From assembly GCA_018398575.1 (NCBI GenBank), contig JAGTXZ010000002.1:2048501-2112500 (forward strand): a stretch of 64,000 nucleotides of DNA. Direction: 5' to 3'. Below the pieces are notes generated by a model. It was not told the DNA's origin. It was given only the letters and a program-made list of their open reading frames with translations, and ran no database searches. The position numbers and the translations under genes were made by a program. Source of the stretch: Ampelomyces quisqualis. Lineage: Eukaryota; Ascomycota; Dothideomycetes; Pleosporales; Phaeosphaeriaceae. This document shows positions 57,916-64,000 of the stretch, in pieces (positions within the stretch are counted from its first letter, which is position 1; every line of letters begins with the position of its first letter).

Positions 57916-58003
57916 ACACCGCAATAGTGTTGAAAACCCTGCAACTGTGTAAATTTACTCTATATGTGGAGTAAAGGAGTGAATTTACATGATACTGCGG
58001 TGT
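57916..58003. repeat. 88-bp hairpin with inverted ends
   Basis: Starts ACACCGCA and ends TGCGGTGT. An inner inverted pair GTGTAAATTTACTC/GAGTGAATTTACAT brackets a short loop. Another ACACCGCA follows at about 58031. It resembles a tiny MITE or a palindromic repeat. Flanks are AT-rich, so a target duplication cannot be judged. Confidence 0.5.
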
Positions 58004-58409
58004 ATATGAATACCGCGCCAGGTTTCTTACACCGCATTTGTACCCCAGTGTGTGCGTTGCGTAGCCGAGTGCTTCGTACTCGCTTTCCGGTCGGAAATGG
58101 TATATGTCGCCGATGATAATGCTATGTTAGATGAACGGTCATGGCACTGATCTTAGGAGAGTCATGGTTGACGAAGATCTGTTGCACTGCTTGGGATTTG
58201 GAAGAAGTAGTAACGCATTACTCGAGACTTGTCCGGCCAGCCCGGGCTCACCATCTATGTCACCAGATATGCATCGCATCATTGGCTACGAGTAGTAAGA
58301 GCGTACCATGGCAATGCGTTCATATTCATCAAGTCCGTTCTCGACATATCCCATCATCATAACATCCACATTTGTAACTCCATCTACCCATCGGTCCCGC
58401 CGACCGCAA
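58004..58409. other. Intergenic DNA downstream of TPA1
   Basis: The 3' flank of the dioxygenase gene. The plus-strand ORFs at 58141-58525 show no domain and are low-complexity (His/Pro-rich). Nothing recognised. Confidence 0.4.
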
Positions 58410-60421
58410 TCACTCTTCATCCCCCTCACTTCCACTCCCATCCTCATCCTCCCCAAACTCCACTCCATACTCGGCACATACATCCCACCGATCTCCCCTC
58501 GCGCTCTTACTCACATACTTTGTAAACCTCAGCACACCTTTATCCCTCAAATTGATCGCCAGATTATTCCACGCAGCAGGCTGACTGAACAGAATGCCGT
58601 CGTCCTCGTCGTCTGCTGCAGATTTGTAGATTGCGGGATCGGCTTTAGCTTTGCGGCGTTGACCCGCGCCAGTTTCGGTCGCGTTGTGCGAGGTGGGGAG
58701 AGTAGGGTGGTCGTCGTCATCTTCGCCAGCCATGTACATCTCGTAGCCGCCGACTTCTTCTTCAGGTTTGGGGTCTGGTTGGGCGGGAGCTTTGCCGTTG
58801 GATTTGCGCTTGGCTTTGGATTTGCTGCTGTTGTCGTTTTCTTGAGGTTCTTCGGCGGGTTCTTCGTCTTCGTCACCCCAGCCTCGGGAGGGTGTGATAC
58901 CGAGGCAGACTTCGAGCTGCGGGTCTTCTTCCTCGTATGCTGTTGCGAGCGTGTAGTCTAGGCCTCGTCGGAAACGGCGTGCGAAAATGTTGCTCTTTGT
59001 CAGTGTGATACCCGTGGCGAGCGAGATCCACTTTGTGAATGCAGGATGTGGGAACAAGACATCGACTAGGTCGTCGTAGGGTGTCATGCCGTCATTATCG
59101 GGGTATGGTGTTGTCGGTATCGGCTGAACAGCTTTTCGGTATAGATACCGATGCTTGTGAGGTGGTCGGGCTACTCCGACTTTTGAATCTTTGTGGCGAG
59201 GATTGGCTAGCAAACTAGGCTTTGCTTCATGGTCTTTCGATTCCAGGTACTCGCGTAGCTTTGCAGAGAACTTGACGGACAAGAACTCAGCAAGTCGTAT
59301 CGAGGACTCGTCCGAGAAAGTCTTCGAGACCTCCTCCACGGTGTCTGGCGTAAGGTAGTTAGGGTTGATATACTTGATAAGGAAGTCGATCTCGTTCTCT
59401 GTGAGCTCATCGTCCTCCTGCTTCGCCTGCTCTTCCCAATCCGGATTTTCAACCCATTGCGGTTGTGGCTCATCAAACACGTCAGCTTTGCCTCCTTGCA
59501 GTTGAGCTAGCGAGCTCTTCTCTGCCAGCTTCTCCTCCAGGCCCTCTTCGTAGCCTTCCTCGCCCTCCTGCGGAATGTGGAACCAACCGCTGATAGCCAT
59601 GCGAATGCGTCCTCCATCTTTCTTCTCTTTCTCGTCCAGCCCTCTCCGATACACTTCCTCCACATCGTGAAAACTCTCACCAGGCTGCACGGTGAAGAAT
59701 GATAGCTGATTCCATGCCGGAGGTATAGATAGCGAGAAGTCTGGCTGAGGTACTTTGACGTCATCGCCCTCTGGGGTCTTGAGATTTTCGGTGGGGTACA
59801 GTCGCAATGCGCCTCCCCATTCAGGTTTCCATGCGATGTCGGGATCTAGGAGATACAAGATCCAACTGACACGCCTGCTTCCAATGACATCGTCGTGGCA
59901 TAACAAGTGGCAGCCCGGTGTGTACACGTTCACAGCCATATCTGTCTTGATACCACTCAGCGGACCCGACTTCGTTATCTCAGATAGGTATTTGCGGAAC
60001 GCAGACGAGTATAGCGAGTCGCGCAGCGTGAGCAAGCTCGGTAGTCGCTTGAGCGCCGAGTCATCAAGACCGTCGAGATTGGCGAGATCGCCGGACTGGT
60101 GAATCTTGTAGATATCCGTCTCTTTGGGCGTGAAATGGATATGCTCGCGGATTTCGTTGCGCACATTGCGGAGGAGTGTATCGTCGATGAGGTTTTGGAT
60201 TACAGCATGCTTGTAGCTGTAGCAACAATCAGAAATGTATAGAAAGAGGCGAAGAAACGTATATCATACGGTTGCGACTCGGCATAGTAGTTTGTATATC
60301 CCTCGAGCACCTTGCCATCAAACAGGCCATTGCGGAAGTTCTTGTGCGCATCGTTGTCAGAGATAGCTCTTTTCTTTTTCGGCTGGCCATTGGCTGGCGC
60401 ACGATTCTTGCGCTTTGCCAT
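58410..60421 (-). CDS. TPA1: Prolyl 3,4-dihydroxylase Tpa1/Ofd1 (2OG-Fe(II) oxygenase)
   Basis: Exons 60421-60270 and 60216-58410, with a 53-bp intron (GTATGA...CAG) that splits a Pro codon and joins AESQP-YKHAVIQNLI. The product has 652 residues, normal for the family. The N-terminal catalytic domain uses 2-oxoglutarate, O2 and Fe(II): iron ligands His158 and Asp160 in LLCHDD, distal His234 in ESFHDVEEVYRR, and 2OG-binding Arg256 in GRIRMAISGWF. The C-terminal Ofd1/Tpa1 domain follows (about 270-620), with an acidic low-complexity insert around 475-520 and an acidic tail. Relatives hydroxylate a ribosomal uS12 proline affecting translation termination, and Ofd1 controls Sre1N stability under low oxygen. 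A basic N-terminus (RKNRAPANGQPKKKR) may be a nuclear signal. Confidence 0.95.
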
Positions 60422-60772
60422 CGCAATATATGTCTGTCGTCAATGCGACCTCAAGCTCCGGAGGTCTGGAGAACGAAAATAAAAGCGGGGCAGAAAAGTG
60501 GGTCTCACACCACACTCGCTCCACCACCAGCCATGGCCAACCTTCTACGCGTCTTTGAAGTCCCGTCATATATATTCCATGCCTTCACCGATGAGCAGAT
60601 GCTCGGCTCGAACTAGATTTGGCGGCTTCATCTTTGACAGTTTATGCTGGATCAAAAGCTGCTATGGCGAGGAAGGCATAGAGCAACAGAAGACGGGGCG
60701 GAGCAAGACCTTTGCGAACATGGAAACACACAACACATGCAAAGTGCTCATATACGACTAATGTCATCATCC
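60422..60772. promoter_or_regulatory. Upstream region of TPA1
   Basis: Contains the TPA1 promoter. A plus-strand frame from ATG 60533 gives only 27 residues before a stop. No gene is supported here. Confidence 0.4.
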
Positions 60773-61098
60773 TATCTTCCCCGCCCTGTTTGCAAACCAC
60801 GCAACAAAGATGCCGCTCGCGGTAACCATGTACGAGCTCACTCCAAAAGCGCCCTGCACATCAAAAGGAGTCCCATCCTTCCTGAAAACGTATGCCCCAA
60901 CCCTCAACTGGCTGGCCCACGGACCCCCTCAACTCTCCTTTTTTTGTACGTTTGCGCAGTTGATGAAGCACAAAATTTTCCTTCGGGTTTATGCATTGTG
61001 GACACCTGCGACCGCGGGGACTTCAGCGCTCCCAGTAAAAGAGAACCATGGAGCACAGCAGGATGCTGGATGGAGGCTGCAGGCGTCGAGGTCGTCAT
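60773..61098 (-). CDS. Possible small membrane protein, gene model unresolved
   Basis: The last part (about 60906-60773) reads LRVGAYVFRKDGTPFDVQGA, then FGVSSYMVTASGIFVAWFAN with a single hydrophobic segment, then RAGKIG and a stop. It looks coding. An upstream frame starts at ATG 61098 (MTTSTPAASIQHPAVLHGS). The two frames need an intron: either one of only 38 bp (60949-60912), or a longer one with donor GTGTCC and acceptor CCAG, phase 0, just before LRVG. Neither is convincing. I do not recognise the family. It may be a small mitochondrial or ER protein, or a chance ORF. Confidence 0.3.
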
Positions 61099-61322
61099 GT
61101 AATACCCTTGCAATATCTCGATCCATTCCAGATTCTTGAACTTTCCGGCAGATGATCCCGCTTCTATGAACTGACTGAAAGAGGGAGGGAGGGGAAGAAG
61201 AAATGATAGACAATGCTTATATCGGTTTGTTTGGCGAGCTACTTGGGGTATCTTTGCGCATGAATAGGACAGAATGAAAACTGTTGGTGACGCGACTGAA
61301 GCCAACTGCGAAGCCCCTACTC
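61099..61322. other. Intergenic DNA downstream of dynamitin
   Basis: The 3' flank of the dynamitin gene, with a GAGGGAGGGAGGGG purine tract near 61182-61195. Nothing else seen. Confidence 0.35.
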
Positions 61323-62603
61323 TCACTCTGCATGGCTGCCATCGAGCAGTTTATCCATCCTGGCGCCAATTTTCTTGACGTCCTCACCCACCACTTTCAT
61401 GTTGCTGTGCATAGCTGCTGTGCATCCTTCCATACGCTTCTCCACGGTAGCCAAATGTTTCTCCCAGCTCTTGATCTCGTCCTCTTGCTTTGCTTGACGT
61501 TTCTCTAGCTCCGAGAGGACCTCGTCAGCCTGCCACGCGCTCGTATGTACAAGGCGCAAGGTACGCAGGCGCTCTAGGACCAATGGCAGCATTGGGGAAA
61601 GCTTGTCGATAGATGGCAAAGTGCCGTAAAGAGCGTTGATCTTAGCTTCTTGGTCAGGATATGCGACCACATTACTGTCGCTTGATCCCGAGCCATTACG
61701 TGCGGCGTCTTCTCGAGTTGCCTTGAGTTGCTCAGCTTCAGCTATCAGCCTCCTGATCTGCTGTGCTGCCCCCTCAAGGCTGTTCGTTGAGGCGTCGCCA
61801 AGGACGGCCAATGTCTGCTCCAACATCTGCAGTGTTGTGAAGACCGGGAACGTTGATTTCTCGCTCATTTCGGGCATAGTGTTTCCGTTCAGTCCTAGGC
61901 TATCCTCCAGTTGAGTGATTCTCTTGTCAAACTCTGCAGCTTGGCCTAGGACATGCTCTAGCTGATTTCGTTGGATCTGTGTTCCTGGGAGGGGTGGCTG
62001 TTCCGCGAGTGCTTTGGTAATTGTTGCGCTGGGCTCGAAGGGCTTGTAGGTCTTGAATTTGTGTACTGTCCGATCCAACTGTGCTTCCGCTCCTCGAACA
62101 CCTCCACGACGTGTAGCATATATGGTATCAAGTTTTTCGGAAATGACTTCCAAATGCTGCTTTGGGTCTCTTTCCTCTATCTGCGATTTGTCCCCTGACT
62201 GAACCCTTTGATCGTATTCCCGTTCGAGCTCTGCCAGCTCTGCTTTCACTCTGAGCAGCTTGGCCTCAAACGTCTCTTTCTCCTCATCGCTATCATCGCC
62301 GAAGATCTCGCCTCGACGTCGCCTCGCTCGGGTGGATGTGCCATATGAGCGGCGCTGGGCCGCGATGTTGTCTGAGAAGTCGACGCCTTGAGCATCTACT
62401 CGAGCAGGCTGGAAACGGCTGCGCGCTTGGTCGGGATGAAATCGCTGGCGGTCTACAGCGGGATCTTCATCCTCGTCCTCAGACACGACTGTAGATGCTT
62501 GGATTGTTGAGACATCTTCGGCGAGATCGGGGGTTTCATAGATATCTGGAGCTGTGTCTATACCAGGAAGGTTGTCGTACTTTGGTCTTGTCGCTTCGGA
62601 CAT
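61323..62603 (-). CDS. Dynamitin (dynactin p50 subunit)
   Basis: A single exon of 426 residues, starting MSEATRPKYDNLPGIDTAPD, the conserved N-terminus of fungal dynamitin. This subunit (DCTN2; yeast Jnm1) links the dynactin shoulder to the Arp1 filament and so supports dynein-driven nuclear and organelle movement. The N-terminus is acidic and includes ETPDLAEDVS. A basic RARRRRGE stretch lies near residue 95. Heptad-rich coiled-coil regions lie near 107-135 (FEAKLLRVKAELAELEREYD), 215-245 and 360-426. YDNLPGIDTAPDIYETPD is the hallmark pattern. It is in tandem with ARPC2, another cytoskeletal gene, with 310 bp between. Confidence 0.93.
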   Translation of the reverse strand: MSEATRPKYDNLPGIDTAPDIYETPDLAEDVSTIQASTVVSEDEDEDPAVDRQRFHPDQARSRFQPARVDAQGVDFSDNIAAQRRSYGTSTRARRRRGEIFGDDSDEEKETFEAKLLRVKAELAELEREYDQRVQSGDKSQIEERDPKQHLEVISEKLDTIYATRRGGVRGAEAQLDRTVHKFKTYKPFEPSATITKALAEQPPLPGTQIQRNQLEHVLGQAAEFDKRITQLEDSLGLNGNTMPEMSEKSTFPVFTTLQMLEQTLAVLGDASTNSLEGAAQQIRRLIAEAEQLKATREDAARNGSGSSDSNVVAYPDQEAKINALYGTLPSIDKLSPMLPLVLERLRTLRLVHTSAWQADEVLSELEKRQAKQEDEIKSWEKHLATVEKRMEGCTAAMHSNMKVVGEDVKKIGARMDKLLDGSHAE

Positions 62604-62913
62604 TTTTGCGGGGTGTTGTGGTGTAGGGAAAGTCGAACCCGTCCAAGTGGAACTCGCGACAGATGCACGTGGTCTGTGCGCTTAGTAGCGTAAGTCAAGA
62701 TTGTGCTGGTTCAATTGTGAATGTGATGATTGATGATGATTGGCATGATGTTGATTTCTTTTCTCGTGTAGCTTGCTGACCGCTGCACGGCAGAATCAGA
62801 TACAATGTCTCATTTCAAATGCCATGCCGCTCTACTCCACCACGAGTGCGACTCGTTCACAGAACCATTTCGACCCGCACTTGGTCGTTGGATCACATTG
62901 CTTACTATGTAGC
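62604..62913. promoter_or_regulatory. Intergenic region upstream of dynamitin
   Basis: A 310-bp spacer between two minus-strand genes. It includes a GATGATTGATGATGATTGG-like stretch (about 62725-62744). It should hold the dynamitin promoter and the ARPC2 terminator. Confidence 0.4.
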
Positions 62914-63952
62914 TTATGCCTGCATCTTGAATGTTCGACCGCTGGCGGTCTTGCGTTCCTTTTCCTCGGCCTCGGGCCTTGCTCTTCGGAGCACTACAGT
63001 CTGTCAGCGAGCATTCCGATGAGGGCGGCTTCAGGGACGTGCCTTGGAGGAAATCGGCGGTCCGCTTGCGCATCCTTGAATGAATAAACGCCTTGGAGGC
63101 CTTGATGTGGTAATGGAAATAGTCTCGGAATGTTTGAATGTGCGAAATGACCTCTGCTCGTCGTGCCTGTGTCAAATGGCGAGGGAAGAGGACTGTCCTT
63201 GTTAGATACGGCTGTCAGATACCTGGTGTGATCTTACCAAAGGTGATGTAACCAATCTCGCCAGAGGTAGAGGTGCTGACGCCTGGGAAGCCCTGCAGTT
63301 CCAGGGGCGGCTCGTTGCGGAAAAGTACTTGCGGCGCGTTCTGGATGGCTCTTCGTCGGGCGTCGACGAACTCCTGCAAGAACACCTTGCCGAATATCCT
63401 GTCCGTCTCCTCCCGGAAGATTGTTGAGAAGATGACTGTGACTCGATCGTGGCTGGCCTTGACGTATATCGCTTCCTCCTCTCGGTAGTGGATCGCGCGT
63501 GTTTCGCCGCCCTCGGCGATACCTTGGGGGGCAGCCTCAGACGTGTACTTGGAAGCCTCCTCTTGCAGCTTGTGAAACTCATCGAAAGCTTGCTCGAAGG
63601 GTGCAGCCATTGCATTACGCTTGAGGAGGGATACGCGCCGGACGAGGTCGTCTTTTCCGTCTGTCTCCGAGTCAGCAACGTCGGTAGCTTTGGCGGGCAG
63701 TCGACGGTACCCTGATCCTCTGGCAGATGCTCCAGATCTACGAGCACCGAGAAGTCGTATCCTGACTCCGGAGCGACAATGTACGGTCCGTACTCGCGCT
63801 CCAGTATCGACTGTGCGCCATACTGCACCAGTTCCTGGTAGCACTTGATGCGCAACGACACCAGAATCTTGCTCTTGCTTTCTGGAGTCGAGATGTGGAA
63901 TGTGACGCCGTCGAAGTCGGACACGACCTGGTCAATGTTGGCGGGAGCTCCT
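62914..63952 (-). CDS. ARC35: Arp2/3 complex subunit 2 (p34-Arc), 5' partial
   Basis: Visible exons: 63952-63711, 63651-63238, 63192-63043 and 62993-62914; the first exon lies beyond the window and 63953-64000 looks like intron (GCTGAC...CAG). About 294 residues are visible of an expected 320 or so. ARPC2 forms the structural core of Arp2/3 with ARPC4 and nucleates branched actin at endocytic patches. Conserved blocks: VVSDFDGVTFHISTPESKSK, LVQYGAQSILEREYGPYIV, LLKRNAMAAPFEQAFDEF, YVKASHDRVTVIFSTIFREE, FVDARRRAIQNAPQVLFRNE, FRDYFHYHIKASKAFIHSRM. Introns are 59, 45 and 49 bp. The last one (63042-62994) starts with GC instead of GT; frame and conservation (FLQ-VLRRARPEAEEKER) support it. The acceptor of the first visible exon could be 2 bp different. 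Confidence 0.93.
62994..63042 (-). other. GC-AG intron in the ARPC2 gene
   Basis: On the minus strand the intron reads AAG|GCACGT...GCTCGCTGAC...CTGTAG|TG, 49 bp with a normal branch site. The only nearby GT donor (4 bp further) puts the rest of the gene out of frame. Confidence 0.8.
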
Positions 63953-64000
63953 CTGCATGCAGTCAGCGGCCTGCTGGCGGAAGTCGCGGGGTGGGTCGCA

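Noticed and set aside
58308..58961. 217-residue plus-strand ORF opposite TPA1
   Set aside because: It is antisense to the acidic low-complexity part of the dioxygenase gene, and the real gene has clear catalytic motifs.
60533..60616. Short plus-strand ORF starting MANLLRVFEV
   Set aside because: It ends after 27 residues with no convincing donor and no family resemblance.
60912..60949. 38-bp intron for the small gene near 61 kb
   Set aside because: It is shorter than every supported intron here (45 bp or more) and has no branch site, so the exon join was left open.

Overview
The window is nuclear DNA from a filamentous ascomycete, most likely a Dothideomycete of the Pleosporales type. The evidence is short 45-136 bp spliceosomal introns with CTAAC/CTGAC branch sites, fungal gene families (Pta1, Coa3, Tpa1/Ofd1, DUF3602, DUF1295) and a sharp division into gene-rich GC-balanced DNA and AT-rich DNA with no real ORFs. 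The AT-rich DNA carries the signature of repeat-induced point mutation (RIP): CpA/TpG are depleted, TpA is enriched, and conserved Trp and Gln codons have become TAG/TAA. The species cannot be named from sequence alone.

Layout. 1-2926 is the end of a RIP-mutated Ty3/gypsy element plus a 12-bp minisatellite whose mutation load fades toward the genes. 3391-18577 is a gene island: a secreted repeat-rich protein (-), a DUF1295 membrane reductase-like protein (+), a mitochondrial phosphate carrier (+), a GRGGAGN-repeat (DUF3602) protein (+), methylthioribulose-1-phosphate dehydratase (+), Pta1/symplekin (-), Coa3 (+), an MFS-transporter relic, a type-B carboxylesterase (-) and an Asp-tRNA gene. 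18590-56068 is about 37.5 kb of nested, RIP-killed transposons. 56169-64000 is a second gene island: an aminoglycoside-phosphotransferase-family pseudogene with RIP-type stops (-), Tpa1/Ofd1 dioxygenase (-), an unresolved small ORF, dynamitin (-) and ARPC2 (-, cut by the window edge).

The repeat block resolves into insertions within insertions. A Tad-like LINE (18590-56068) holds gypsy element W (18947-55304, target duplication TTAAG). W holds gypsy X1 (21080-50878, AACTC), X1 holds X2 of the same family (22612-45291, ATTAT), and X2 holds both X3 of the same family (24636-32624) and copia element Z (36951-44480, AGCCT). X3 holds a hardly mutated 844-bp foldback element with TA duplications (25681-26524). 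Target duplications and host continuity across the breaks support this order.

The most notable items are: an Asp-tRNA gene that becomes a perfect 72-nt tRNA only if two segments are removed, a canonical 15-nt anticodon-loop intron and a 52-nt insert in the T stem with spliceosome-like ends; an antisense ORF in gypsy family X whose internal stops nearly all look like converted Gln/Trp codons; and a secreted, Kex2-site-bearing repeat protein at the edge of the AT-rich DNA.

Exon boundaries below were derived by hand from splice consensus, reading-frame continuity and family conservation; none was checked by search or transcript data.
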